Part shown: piece after piece, positions 41,213-49,955 of the stretch
Layout of the letters: each line of letters begins with the position of its first letter
Position numbering within the stretch: the first letter of the stretch is position 1
Source: Pumilibacter muris
Lineage (GTDB): Bacteria > Bacillota > Clostridia > Christensenellales > Pumilibacteraceae
NCBI RefSeq assembly: GCF_943193045.1
Contig: NZ_CALPCN010000002.1
Location: forward strand, 248,001 to 312,000
Reading direction: 5' to 3'
Length of the DNA stretch: 64,000 bases
Program-made: the position numbers and the translations under genes
The notes under the pieces: generated by a model
Seen by the model: the letters and a program-made list of their open reading frames with translations, nothing else
Told to the model about the DNA's origin: nothing
Databases searched by the model: none

Positions 41213-42964
41213 ATGCACAAACTACTCGGCTTTTTAAAAGGCTACCGCGCAGTCACGGTTTTGGGTCCGCTGTTAAAGCTGCTCGAAGCTGTGGGCGAGC
41301 TCGTTATTCCGCTTGTTGTGGCGCGCATTATAGACGTGGGAATCGCGGGCGGAAACACTGCCTATGTTTGGAAAATGGGCGGCGTTATGCTTGCGCTCGG
41401 AGCCGCCGGTCTTGCGCTCGCAATATCCGCGCAATATATGGCGGCGCGGGCAAGCACCGGATTCGGCACAAACCTAAGAGGCGCGTTGTACAGCCATATA
41501 CATTCTCTGTCGCTTTCCGAACTCGACCGCTTCGGCACGGCAGGCTTACTCACGCGCATAAATTCCGACACCGTGCAGGCTCAAACGGGCGTTGCAATGT
41601 TTATCCGACTTGTTCTCAGAGCACCGTTTTTGGTGGCGGGCGCGCTCGTTATGGCAATATCCATAAGTCCGAAAATAAGTATCATTTTCCTAATTACGGC
41701 TGTAATCGTCAGCATAATTTTATGGCTCGTTATGTCGCGCACCGCGCCGTATTACCGTAAAATTCAAGCTAATCTCGACGAAGTTTCTCTTCTCACCCGC
41801 GAAACTCTTTCGGGTGCAAGAGTTGTGCGCGCGTTTTCAAACCAACAAACCGAACAACACGATTTTTTTGCGTCGGCGGATTCGCTCAAAAAAAAGAGCG
41901 TTAAAGCAAACGCTCTCTCCGCCCTTTTAAATCCTTTAACTTACGCCGTTATAAATCTCGCCGTTATTGCCGTTTTATATTTCGGGGGCAAAACTGTGGA
42001 AGCGGGCAATTTAAAGCAAGGCGACGTTATTGCGCTTGTAAACTATTTGTCGCAAATTTTGCTCGCTCTCGTGGTAACGGCAAACCTTGCGGTAACTTTC
42101 ACGAAAGCGTCCGCTTCGGCGGCGCGCATAAACGAAGTGTTCGCCACAACGCCCAAAATCGTAGACACCGCAACAACAAGCCCCGCTCGGCAAGACGGAA
42201 GCGCAAAACTTGAATTTGAAAACGTTAGTTTTTCATACTACGACGGCGGGAGGTGCGCTCTTAGCGACATAAACTTTTCGATAAACGGCGGCGAAACGCT
42301 CGGCGTAATCGGTTCTACGGGAAGCGGCAAATCCACGCTTGCAAACCTTGTGCCCCGCTTCTACGAAGCAAGTTTCGGCGAAGTGAAAATAGACGGCGCG
42401 AACGTGAAAGAATACCCCATGCGCGAGCTTCGCAAAAAAATAGGTATAGTGCCGCAAAAAGCGGTGCTGTTTTCGGGCACGCTGCGCGACAATCTTAAAT
42501 TCGGCAACGAAAATGCCACCGACGAACAGTTGTTTCAAGCGCTCGAAGCCGCTCAGGCGCTCGACTTTGTTGAAAAACTGCCCGACGGACTAAACAGCGA
42601 AGTGAGCAGAGGCGGCAAAAACTTTTCGGGCGGACAGCGGCAACGCTTAACCGTTGCGCGAGCGCTTGTGGGCGAACCCGAAATTTTAATACTCGACGAT
42701 TCTTCGAGCGCGCTCGATTACGCAACCGAATCGCGCATGCGCCACGCAATCGAAGAATTACCGTTTAAGCCCGCTGTAATACTCATAAGCCAACGAGCGT
42801 TCAGCCTTATGCACGCGACCAAAATTTTAGTGCTCGAAAACGGCGCGGCGGCAGGATACGGCACACATTCCGAGCTTCTCGAAAATTGCGACGTATACCG
42901 CGAAATTTGCAAGAGCCAAACAAAAACCGAAGAGAGCGACGGCAAGGAGAAAAGAGCGAAATGA
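41213..42964 (+). CDS. ABC exporter half-transporter with a degenerate ATP site
   Basis: A 583-residue half-transporter: six membrane helices (about residues 10-300) and a C-terminal ABC domain with GSTGSGKST, NFSGGQRQRL and Walker B ILILDDSSSALD. The catalytic glutamate after Walker B is replaced by aspartate, so this half probably hydrolyses ATP poorly, as in heterodimeric exporters of the BmrC/BmrD type. The ATG at 41213 has a GGGAG site. Its stop overlaps the start of the partner gene by 4 bases. The substrate (drug, lipid or peptide) cannot be deduced. Confidence 0.9.
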   Translation: MHKLLGFLKGYRAVTVLGPLLKLLEAVGELVIPLVVARIIDVGIAGGNTAYVWKMGGVMLALGAAGLALAISAQYMAARASTGFGTNLRGALYSHIHSLSLSELDRFGTAGLLTRINSDTVQAQTGVAMFIRLVLRAPFLVAGALVMAISISPKISIIFLITAVIVSIILWLVMSRTAPYYRKIQANLDEVSLLTRETLSGARVVRAFSNQQTEQHDFFASADSLKKKSVKANALSALLNPLTYAVINLAVIAVLYFGGKTVEAGNLKQGDVIALVNYLSQILLALVVTANLAVTFTKASASAARINEVFATTPKIVDTATTSPARQDGSAKLEFENVSFSYYDGGRCALSDINFSINGGETLGVIGSTGSGKSTLANLVPRFYEASFGEVKIDGANVKEYPMRELRKKIGIVPQKAVLFSGTLRDNLKFGNENATDEQLFQALEAAQALDFVEKLPDGLNSEVSRGGKNFSGGQRQRLTVARALVGEPEILILDDSSSALDYATESRMRHAIEELPFKPAVILISQRAFSLMHATKILVLENGAAAGYGTHSELLENCDVYREICKSQTKTEESDGKEKRAK

Positions 42965-44718
42965 AAAAACAAAAAAACGCGAATTCTAAAGGCTCTATAA
43001 AGCTTGTTCTAAAATTCATGCGCCCGTACTATCCGCTAATAGCTCTCGCTCTGTTATTCAGCGTTATTCAAATAGCGGCAACGTTATACGCCCCCGTAGT
43101 AATCGGCGACGCCGTAGACTATATAATAGGGGCGGGCAACGTAAATTTAGAGCAAGTTATGCGACGGGCATACGTTCTTATGGGGCTTATAGCCGTCGTT
43201 ATGGTCTTTCAGTGGTTGGCGTCGCTTTGCACAAACAAAGCCGCTATGAACACCGTGCGCGACTTGCGTTGCGCGGCTTTCAACAAGCTTAACCGCGTTC
43301 CGCTTTCGGTTATAGACACGCGCGCGCACGGCGATTTATTGTCTCGCGTGGTGAACGACACCGACCTAATTTCCGACGGACTCATTCAAGGTTTTACGCA
43401 ACTGTTTTCGGGAGTTGTCACCGTTGCGGGCACAATAGTATTTATGGTTAGCCTTAACGTTTCCGTTACTTTGGTTGTGGTGCTTATAACTCCCGTTTCT
43501 ATTTGCGTAGCCTATCTTATTGCCCGAGCCACCCACAACATGTTTAAAACGCAACAGAGTAAGCGCGGCGAACTCAGCGGACTAACCGAAGAAGTTTTAA
43601 GCGGAATTAAAGTTGTTAAAGCGTTTAACCGCGAAGAAATAGCGCAAAAAGTATTTGACGAAGTTGACGAAGAACTGCGCAAAGTGGGCACAAAGGCAAT
43701 GTTTTACAGCGCTCTGACTAATCCGGGCACCCGATTTGTGAACGCGATTGTATATGCCGCAGTGGCGGTTGTAGGCGCGCTAATGGTTATACGTTCTACG
43801 GGCGGCGCGTTCACCGTCGGAATGCTCAGTTGCTTTTTATCTTACGCGCATCAATACACAAAGCCGTTCAACGAAATTACGGGCGTTGTCACCGAACTGC
43901 AAACCGCGTCGGCTGCGGCAGGACGTGTTAAAGAGCTTCTCGAAGAAAAAGAAGAACCCGACGACGACGGCTTGCCCACACTCGAATATTGCGACGGTCA
44001 AATCGATATAGAACATGCGGATTTTGCCTACGTCCCCTCGCGCCCCTTGATTCAAGACCTAAATCTTTCCGTACTGCCCGGAAAACGCGTGGCAATCGTT
44101 GGCCCTACGGGTTGCGGCAAAACTACTTTAATAAACCTACTTATGCGATTTTACGACGTGCAAAGCGGGCGCATTTTGATTTCGAACACACCCGTAACCG
44201 ACATAAAGCGTTCGTCGCTTAGAGGCGCCTATGGAATGGTTTTGCAAGACAGTTGGATTTTTCGCGGCACCGTTGCCGAAAACATAGCCTATGGAAAACC
44301 CGACGCCACGCGCGAAGAAATCGAGGACGCCGCAAAACGCGCCCACATACATTCTTTTATAGAAAAGCTCGAAAACGGCTACGACACTATTATAGACGAC
44401 GAAGGCAGTTCTATCAGTCAGGGCGAAAAACAACTTTTGTGCATTGCGCGAATTATGCTTACGCAGCCACCCATGCTAATTCTCGACGAAGCCACAAGCA
44501 ACATAGACACCCGCACAGAGCAAAAGATTCAGTCCGCTTTCGCCGCAATGATGAAAGGCAGAACGAGTTTTGTTATTGCCCACCGCCTTTCAACAATCGC
44601 CGACGCCGACCTAATTTTAGTTATGCGCGACGGCAACGTAATCGAGCAAGGCACACATACCGAGCTACTCGGCAAAGGCGGGTTTTACGCCGAACTTTAT
44701 AACAGCCAGTTTGTGTAA
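42961..44718 (+). CDS. ABC exporter half-transporter, catalytic partner
   Basis: A 585-residue half-transporter with six membrane helices (about residues 20-310) and an ABC domain containing GPTGCGKTT, SISQGEKQLL and LILDEATSNID, with a canonical glutamate. With the preceding gene (ATGA overlap) it should form a heterodimer with one working and one degenerate ATP site. No regulator gene is beside the pair, so its inducer is unknown. A terminator follows 50 bases downstream. Confidence 0.9.
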   Translation: MKKQKNANSKGSIKLVLKFMRPYYPLIALALLFSVIQIAATLYAPVVIGDAVDYIIGAGNVNLEQVMRRAYVLMGLIAVVMVFQWLASLCTNKAAMNTVRDLRCAAFNKLNRVPLSVIDTRAHGDLLSRVVNDTDLISDGLIQGFTQLFSGVVTVAGTIVFMVSLNVSVTLVVVLITPVSICVAYLIARATHNMFKTQQSKRGELSGLTEEVLSGIKVVKAFNREEIAQKVFDEVDEELRKVGTKAMFYSALTNPGTRFVNAIVYAAVAVVGALMVIRSTGGAFTVGMLSCFLSYAHQYTKPFNEITGVVTELQTASAAAGRVKELLEEKEEPDDDGLPTLEYCDGQIDIEHADFAYVPSRPLIQDLNLSVLPGKRVAIVGPTGCGKTTLINLLMRFYDVQSGRILISNTPVTDIKRSSLRGAYGMVLQDSWIFRGTVAENIAYGKPDATREEIEDAAKRAHIHSFIEKLENGYDTIIDDEGSSISQGEKQLLCIARIMLTQPPMLILDEATSNIDTRTEQKIQSAFAAMMKGRTSFVIAHRLSTIADADLILVMRDGNVIEQGTHTELLGKGGFYAELYNSQFV

Positions 44719-44769
44719 CATAAAAAAAGTGCAGTTTATCACGCAATTCTAAAATACAATTATATAAAA

Positions 44770-44806
44770 GTTAAAAGCTCTTGAAAGAATTTCAAGAGCT
44801 TTTTAA
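44770..44806. terminator. Bidirectional terminator between the exporter and the DpnII-type genes
   Basis: AAAGCTCTTGAAA pairs perfectly with TTTCAAGAGCTTT around GAA, with A and T runs on each side. Confidence 0.9.
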
Positions 44807-44808
44807 CA

Positions 44809-45672
44809 TCAATAAAACAGTTTAGAAATAACTCCGTTTTCTAAATCGGAAATGCAATACAAATTGTCTAAAACATCAAAAGTTTCTTCTAAATTATGTC
44901 GCGCAGATTTCCAACCTTCGTAACCGTCCGTAAACCATACAAAAACAAAATCTTCGATTTGTTTTGCTTCTAAGGCAATAGTTTTATAGCTTCTTGCAGT
45001 TTCGTTCAATTTCGATCCGCCAACCGAATAAAAATTCGTTTCTATAGCATAAATCGTTTTACTTTTCTTAACTACAAAATCAAATCGCTTTTCGGCTTTG
45101 CCTTGATTGGAAATACCCGACAAATCAACACCCCATTTCTTTTCAATCGCAGATAACTTCATTTCTTTAAAATATGTTTCGCCCTTCACGAGATCCGCTT
45201 TGATAAGATAATCTTCCACAAGTTTTTCCATTAAATGTCCGCCGCGATTTTTGCGACCGTTACTATCAAGACCTACTTCTACGCCGGTAACATAATCCAC
45301 TAGGTTATTTATTACATGATTTGCAATTAAATCGAACAGCCCTGTTTTTAGCATAAGCATCATGTATTCTTTTGCAGTGTAGTTTGGATTACAAAAATTG
45401 AAAAAATATTCGCCGTCACCGTCAATAGCGTAAAGCTCACGACCACGAACGGCAAGCAAAATAGGAATACACTTTAAAACTTGCGGATAATCTTCTATAA
45501 GCTTTTGAAAGTCACTTTCGATATTTTTAGAGCCGATAAGCGAATTGAGTATATTCAACTCAATTTTTATTTTTTCAACATTACCATACACCTTCTTAAA
45601 ATCAACATAGTAGTCGTAATTGCAAATATTTGATTTGAAAGATTTAAGCCATTCGTTAAAATTCCTTTTCAT
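44809..45672 (-). CDS. Type II restriction endonuclease, DpnII/MboI family (GATC)
   Basis: A 287-residue endonuclease. The core KRFDFVVKKSKTIYAIETNFYS, cited as FDFVV and IETNFYS, followed by GGSKLNETARSYK, is the conserved nuclease segment of the DpnII family, which cuts unmethylated GATC sites. The rest is A+T-rich and lysine-rich, unlike neighbouring core genes, suggesting recent gain. It starts 13 bases after the methylase gene, in the usual order for such systems, with methylase made first. Confidence 0.9.
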   Translation of the reverse strand: MKRNFNEWLKSFKSNICNYDYYVDFKKVYGNVEKIKIELNILNSLIGSKNIESDFQKLIEDYPQVLKCIPILLAVRGRELYAIDGDGEYFFNFCNPNYTAKEYMMLMLKTGLFDLIANHVINNLVDYVTGVEVGLDSNGRKNRGGHLMEKLVEDYLIKADLVKGETYFKEMKLSAIEKKWGVDLSGISNQGKAEKRFDFVVKKSKTIYAIETNFYSVGGSKLNETARSYKTIALEAKQIEDFVFVWFTDGYEGWKSARHNLEETFDVLDNLYCISDLENGVISKLFY

Positions 45673-45685
45673 ATTACGCTTCCCC

Positions 45686-46690
45686 TTAATTGCAAATAAG
45701 CAACTCGTTTATTTTGCCTCTATTTGCGGCTTTGCTATTTATCATTCGGCTTGCCGATATACGTTTTATTTCATATTCTTTATAAAGTTCGTCAAAAAAA
45801 GTGTCGTCGAAATTGACGTTTTTAGGGTCGGAATTACTTAACACAAATTTCGCACCGATTTTATTTATCTCATCTACAAATTTTGCAAGCCTTCGTTGCG
45901 CGTCGTCATCAAAAATATCAGATGTATATGATATAAACGAAGATGTTTTCGAAAGCGGACGATACGGCGGATCAAAATATACAAAAGTATTTTTGTCTAT
46001 AAATTTTTTGGAGAGCGAATAATCGCCGCAAACAATGGTTGCATTTTGCAAAGCCTTATGTACATTTCGCAAATTTTCAAAATCGCAAATCTTCGGCTTT
46101 TTATATTCTCCCATAGGAACATTAAATTGCCCATGTTTATTTACACGATAAAGACCGTTAAAGCAAGTCCTATTTAAAAATATAAAATCTGCCGCTTTAT
46201 CTATTGCCGTAGTCTCGCATAAACTTGTAGTATTAAAATTTTCACGAACAGAATAATAATAAAGCTTTCTTCCGTTTTTATCAATACGCCAAAAAAAAGT
46301 TTGCATTTCTTGCAATTTTTCGATTAAACTATCTATGTTCCTTTTAATAACTTGATAAGCGTTTATAAGCTCGGCATTTATATCGCCAATATACATTTCT
46401 TCAAAATCGTATTTTGATAATATGTTAAAAAACAACGCGCCGCCGCCCACCATAGGCTCGCAATATTTTGTCAAGTCTTTTTCGCCGTTTATAGGCAACA
46501 TCTTTTCAAGTTCCCTAACAATTTGACCTTTTCCTCCCGCCCACTTAACAAAAGGTTTTAAAACAGAATTATGATTGTTGGCAACCATAATTTCGCAGTT
46601 GTTTCTATTTTTGCCACATAAAACGGAAGCTCTTTTTTGTGAAATATTCCATCTTTCGACGTTTTCTTTTGTCGATACAAAATCAAACAT
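45686..46690 (-). CDS. Adenine methyltransferase (Dam/DpnM type) with N-terminal helix-turn-helix
   Basis: Protects host GATC sites by adenine-N6 methylation. In 334 residues the catalytic part has PFVKWAGGKG (46-55, AdoMet binding) and DPPY (240-243), the D12/alpha-class order. In front of it residues 4-38 (STKENVERWNISQKRASVLC, then CEIMVANN) resemble a small helix-turn-helix, not part of typical Dam enzymes. It may bind the gene's own operator: AACCTTAAA occurs twice upstream (46697-46705 and 46725-46733), one copy covering the ribosome-binding site. The start at 46690 follows that site, TTAAGG. Confidence 0.9.
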   Translation of the reverse strand: MFDFVSTKENVERWNISQKRASVLCGKNRNNCEIMVANNHNSVLKPFVKWAGGKGQIVRELEKMLPINGEKDLTKYCEPMVGGGALFFNILSKYDFEEMYIGDINAELINAYQVIKRNIDSLIEKLQEMQTFFWRIDKNGRKLYYYSVRENFNTTSLCETTAIDKAADFIFLNRTCFNGLYRVNKHGQFNVPMGEYKKPKICDFENLRNVHKALQNATIVCGDYSLSKKFIDKNTFVYFDPPYRPLSKTSSFISYTSDIFDDDAQRRLAKFVDEINKIGAKFVLSNSDPKNVNFDDTFFDELYKEYEIKRISASRMINSKAANRGKINELLICN

Positions 46691-46696
46691 ATTATC

Positions 46697-46733
46697 AACC
46701 TTAAAAGTAACGTTTATAACTTCAAACCTTAAA
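46697..46733 (-). promoter_or_regulatory. Twin AACCTTAAA boxes before the methylase gene
   Basis: Two direct 9-base repeats 28 bases apart, the nearer one overlapping the ribosome-binding site. They are candidates for control by the N-terminal helix-turn-helix of the methylase. Confidence 0.35.
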
Positions 46734-46781
46734 CACCAAAAAAGCACTATTGACGATTCTCAGTAAAACCTACTTTTCTCT

Positions 46782-47282
46782 TTAAATTTCTATTTCTTTA
46801 ACGTCGTCGGGAATCATGTAGCACATTTCATCGTGAACGGAAATGTTTTCGGCAATTTGCTCGGGCGCGAGACGCATATAGTTTGTTGTGCCGTTCGCAA
46901 GAATATTGCCGCAGGAATCGTAAAGGGCGACTTGAGCCGAAAAGAACTTAGGGGTGTCGCGCACGATTTTGCCAACGCCCACAAGCGGCACACCGTAAGG
47001 CACAGGTTTGCGATATTTGGTATCGAGCGAAAACGTTACGCCGAACGATTTTTCCGAAAGTTCTTTCGCCCAAAGCGCCCGCAATCCCATTTCGTCGAGC
47101 ATGGCGGTTATCAGTCCGCCGTGAACTCTGCCCGGATAGCTTTGGTGCGCCTCGCGGTAAGAAAAAAGCGTTGCAACGCTGCCGTCCTCCAAATTATAAA
47201 ACGGCGCGCGAACGCCGTATTCGTTGTCGAGCCCGCACATTATGCACATTTTGCTATTTCGTTGCTTTCCTATAACTTTCAT
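46782..47282 (-). CDS. PaaI-family hotdog thioesterase
   Basis: A 166-residue acyl-CoA thioesterase-like protein. GRVHGGLITAMLDEMG is the hotdog-fold helix with the catalytic region of the PaaI/YiiD group, and FSLDTKYRKPVPYG the following strand. Four cysteines near the N-terminus (CIMCG among them) may bind zinc, an extra feature of this subgroup. The start at 47282 follows GGAG. The restriction-modification genes lie downstream on the same strand, but there is no functional link I can see. Confidence 0.82.
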   Translation of the reverse strand: MKVIGKQRNSKMCIMCGLDNEYGVRAPFYNLEDGSVATLFSYREAHQSYPGRVHGGLITAMLDEMGLRALWAKELSEKSFGVTFSLDTKYRKPVPYGVPLVGVGKIVRDTPKFFSAQVALYDSCGNILANGTTNYMRLAPEQIAENISVHDEMCYMIPDDVKEIEI

Positions 47283-47384
47283 AATTTTTTCTCCGCTATG
47301 CAGCCCGCTTTGTTTCGAACGCCAACTTTTTTTCAATTCGAACAGATTTTGCGCCGCAATTTTTTTAAACTCCGCAACGAATAT

Positions 47385-47413
47385 ATTTTAACACTTTTAA
47401 CACGATATTTCAA
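47385..47413 (-). promoter_or_regulatory. Promoter of the thioesterase gene
   Basis: On the minus strand: -35 TTGAAA (47408-47413), 17-base spacer, -10 TAAAAT (47385-47390). Confidence 0.6.
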
Positions 47414-47487
47414 GCGATTCCACTGCGGCGGAATTATTTTTGCGGCATGCTCTCGCAGAAAGAATAAATTCCCGACAAACAAAAAGC

Positions 47488-47536
47488 AAAAAAGCGCGAG
47501 CAAACGATAGAACTGTTCTAAACGTTTTGCCCGCGC
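47488..47536 (-). terminator. Terminator after the YugP-type protease gene
   Basis: GCGGGCAAAACG pairs with CGTTTGCTCGC around AGAACAGTTCT and is followed by a T run on the minus strand. A further hairpin (CGGAACG / CGTTCCG) lies nearer the stop codon. The 336-base gap 47283-47618 contains these and the thioesterase promoter. Confidence 0.65.
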
Positions 47537-47618
47537 CCGCAAAGAGCTAAAATAAATATAAGCTCGGCATTTTATACAAACGGAACGAAAAGCGGAAAAC
47601 CGTTGCCGCCGTTCCGAA

Positions 47619-48374
47619 TTAACGGTTGCGGTTGCGCGACATGAGCAAAAGAGCGAAAAAGCGCAGGAATTGAATAAGCGACATTAAAAAGCTCACAACA
47701 TACGTCATTGCGGCGGCGGTAAGCACTTTGCGCGACATGGCAGCTTCTTCGCTTGAAAAGAAATTTTCTTTAAGTTCCTTTTGCGCCCGCCTGCTTGCGT
47801 CGAACTCGGTGGGAAGAGTTACAAGCGAAAAAAGCATACTGAGCCCGAACACGACTATGCCCGCCCAAATAAATATTCTGCCAACAAGCGTATAGGGGGA
47901 CGCAAAACCGAAAAGCATGCCCACAAGCAAAAGAGGAAAAAGCGCGCGGTTGGCAAAATTCACCACAGGCACAAGCTTTATTCTAAGCGACGAGAACACA
48001 TACTTTTTAGCGTGCTGAATAGCGTGCCCCGCTTCGTGGCAAGCAACGCCTATCGCGCTTACGCTCGTTGAACCGTATACGCTTTGCGACAAAGACAGCA
48101 CGTTGTTTGTAGGATTGAAATTGTCGGTTAAATGCCCCGCCACGCGCACTATTTGCACCGAATACAGCCCGTTGCGGTCAAGAACCTTGCGAGCCACTTC
48201 CGCCGCAGTAAGTCCGCAATCCGCCCGCACATTGCATTTGTTGAAAGTGGAACTTACTTTTATTTGAGCCACAACGCCGGCGATAGTAAGCGGAATAAAC
48301 AGCGCTATAACCACAAGATAAAACCGATATTCGGGAGAAAATCCGAGCCAAAAATTACGCAACAAATCTAACAT
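47619..48374 (-). CDS. Zinc metallopeptidase, YugP family
   Basis: A 251-residue membrane protease. VACHEAGHAIQH carries the HEAGH zinc motif (113-117), and DASRRAQKEL the more distant acidic ligand. Membrane helices occur near residues 17-37, 130-150, 155-180 and 220-240. YugP homologues have no settled substrate. The start at 48374 follows a GGAGGTAA sequence. A terminator lies downstream. Confidence 0.85.
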   Translation of the reverse strand: MLDLLRNFWLGFSPEYRFYLVVIALFIPLTIAGVVAQIKVSSTFNKCNVRADCGLTAAEVARKVLDRNGLYSVQIVRVAGHLTDNFNPTNNVLSLSQSVYGSTSVSAIGVACHEAGHAIQHAKKYVFSSLRIKLVPVVNFANRALFPLLLVGMLFGFASPYTLVGRIFIWAGIVVFGLSMLFSLVTLPTEFDASRRAQKELKENFFSSEEAAMSRKVLTAAAMTYVVSFLMSLIQFLRFFALLLMSRNRNR

Positions 48375-48516
48375 TTTATTACCTCCGTTGCATTTTTTGT
48401 AACAGTATACACTCAAAGGAAGTTTTTGTCAAACGAAAAATGTTCGCTCTATGGCTAAGATTTCCTCGTCCGTAACGCCCGCTTACAATAACGCAGTTCG
48501 TGCAACGCAAAAAAAC

Positions 48517-49104
48517 TCACGCGAAAAACTTTTTCATTATTTGCAAAAACTCGCCCACTTCCGCCTCGTCGAGCGACGCGATGTAGTCGTTAAGTTTTTT
48601 GTAGTTGTCGGTTTCGCTTCCCGCCGCAACCGTTTCTTTCAAATACGGATTGTAATAATCTTTTCCGCTCGCGCCTATTCTGCGCATAACTTCGTTCACC
48701 TTTTCGCGGTGGTGCAAAATCATGCTGCGGTATTTGTTTTGAAGTCTGAGTGCCTTTTTCCCATCGCCGCCTGACATATCGGCAATAACCTGACGCACGC
48801 TTACGCCGCGCGCCTTTCCCGAAAGCACGTTTTCAAGTAACTCGTCTATCTCGTCTGCCTCGAATAATTCGAACCGTTCGCGCGAAGAGTCCACAAGTTC
48901 TATGCCCAAATCTTTGGCGAGGCTGGGCACGAGCTCGAACATTTTGAGCTGGCTGTAATAATAATTGCGTACGCTGTTCACGCTTCTGCCCGTTTTGTCG
49001 CTCATTGCCGAAAACGCCCACACGAGACCGCGCTCTTTTTCTTTCGCTTCGCGCGCAAGGCTAAACAGCGTTTTTGTTTGTTCGATTGTCCAATTATTTT
49101 CCAT
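48517..49104 (-). CDS. Myb/SANT-like DNA-binding protein
   Basis: A 195-residue protein beginning MENNWTIEQTKTLFSLAREAKE, with FSAMSDKTGRSVNSVRNYYYS next: a Myb/SANT-like helix-turn-helix (residues 3-58) in which aromatic residues are spaced as usual. The remainder is helical and charged without known motifs. RsfA-like regulators in Firmicutes have such a domain, but I cannot assign it to that group. A GGAGG site lies 13 bases before the ATG. The upstream gap 49105-49347 shows no further gene. Confidence 0.6.
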   Translation of the reverse strand: MENNWTIEQTKTLFSLAREAKEKERGLVWAFSAMSDKTGRSVNSVRNYYYSQLKMFELVPSLAKDLGIELVDSSRERFELFEADEIDELLENVLSGKARGVSVRQVIADMSGGDGKKALRLQNKYRSMILHHREKVNEVMRRIGASGKDYYNPYLKETVAAGSETDNYKKLNDYIASLDEAEVGEFLQIMKKFFA

Positions 49105-49347
49105 AAGTAATTAAAGTCCTCCGTTTATTTTAATACTACACGCAATAATAGCCAAACCGTCATTTTTTTATACATAAAATCATAAATATGTTTTATACGC
49201 ATAGCCAACTCCGAATTTCTCACCCGAAGCCGCTTTATAGCACGCGCGCAAAAGTTTTACGCTTTTAAACCCCTAAGAAGTCGGAGCTTACGGAGAACGC
49301 TCTCTGCGTGTATCGCTAAAACGTTTATAGAGGTTAGCTAATACGGT

Positions 49348-49890
49348 ATGGAATCGGTCTATCATTTTATTGCGGAAAACAGCGTGTTGCTTTTAAACGG
49401 TTCGTTTGTGCAGTCGGCGCAAAGCGTGCGATACAGTTCGAACGAACCTCTTTTTGTAACGGTGCTGCCGCTTGAAGCCATGTATTTGCCTTACACTGCC
49501 GAAATATTAAACGGCAAGGCTCTTTCTAACAAGAGCCTTGCCGTGTGTTGCGATATGGGCGACGGACATTTTTACATTGAATTAAAGCCGCGTTGCGCTT
49601 ACGTTTTTTCGCCTCAAACACCAGTTTCCGTGCCGAGCGCGTCGGCGCCCGCCCAACTTCTCGCGTTTGTGCGCGAAGGTAATTTTTCAGCCGCGCGCTC
49701 CATGCTTACTTCCGAGCTTTCGGATTCGATTTCCGACGAAGCTCTCGCCGACTTTTTCGACGGCGTGATTGCTGTGCGCGAAAATACTTTCACTCCGCAA
49801 AAAGGCTATTTGCTCGTAAAGTCGGACGGAACGGCACCCCGCTGCGACATAGCCATGCGCGGCGGATTGATAGAAAACATAATTATGTGA
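49348..49890 (+). CDS. Unknown protein with an internal 14-bp hairpin
   Basis: A 180-residue protein that I do not recognise. The first half looks beta-rich (SVLLLNGSFVQSA, LFVTVLPLEAMYLPYTAEI), the second helical. It has no signal peptide. Codons 56-65 (NGKALSNKSLAV) are written as a perfect inverted repeat (49511-49524 with 49531-49544), which could fold in the mRNA. The ribosome-binding site is weak (GAGG 14 bases away). A strong terminator follows the stop codon, so it is transcribed alone. Confidence 0.6.
   Translation: MESVYHFIAENSVLLLNGSFVQSAQSVRYSSNEPLFVTVLPLEAMYLPYTAEILNGKALSNKSLAVCCDMGDGHFYIELKPRCAYVFSPQTPVSVPSASAPAQLLAFVREGNFSAARSMLTSELSDSISDEALADFFDGVIAVRENTFTPQKGYLLVKSDGTAPRCDIAMRGGLIENIIM
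49511..49544 (+). other. Perfect 14-bp inverted repeat inside a coding region
   Basis: ACGGCAAGGCTCTT then TCTAAC then AAGAGCCTTGCCGT. It has the strength of a terminator stem but no T run and lies within an open frame. Confidence 0.85.
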
Positions 49891-49900
49891 GTATACATAT

Positions 49901-49941
49901 AAATTCCCGTCCTTTCTAAACGAACGGACGGGAATTTTTTT
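49901..49941. terminator. Terminator between the unknown gene and the glycan operon
   Basis: AAATTCCCGTCC pairs perfectly with GGACGGGAATTT, followed on the plus strand by seven T residues. It may serve the minus-strand operon too. Confidence 0.9.
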
Positions 49942-49955
49942 GACTGTTAAGCTAT

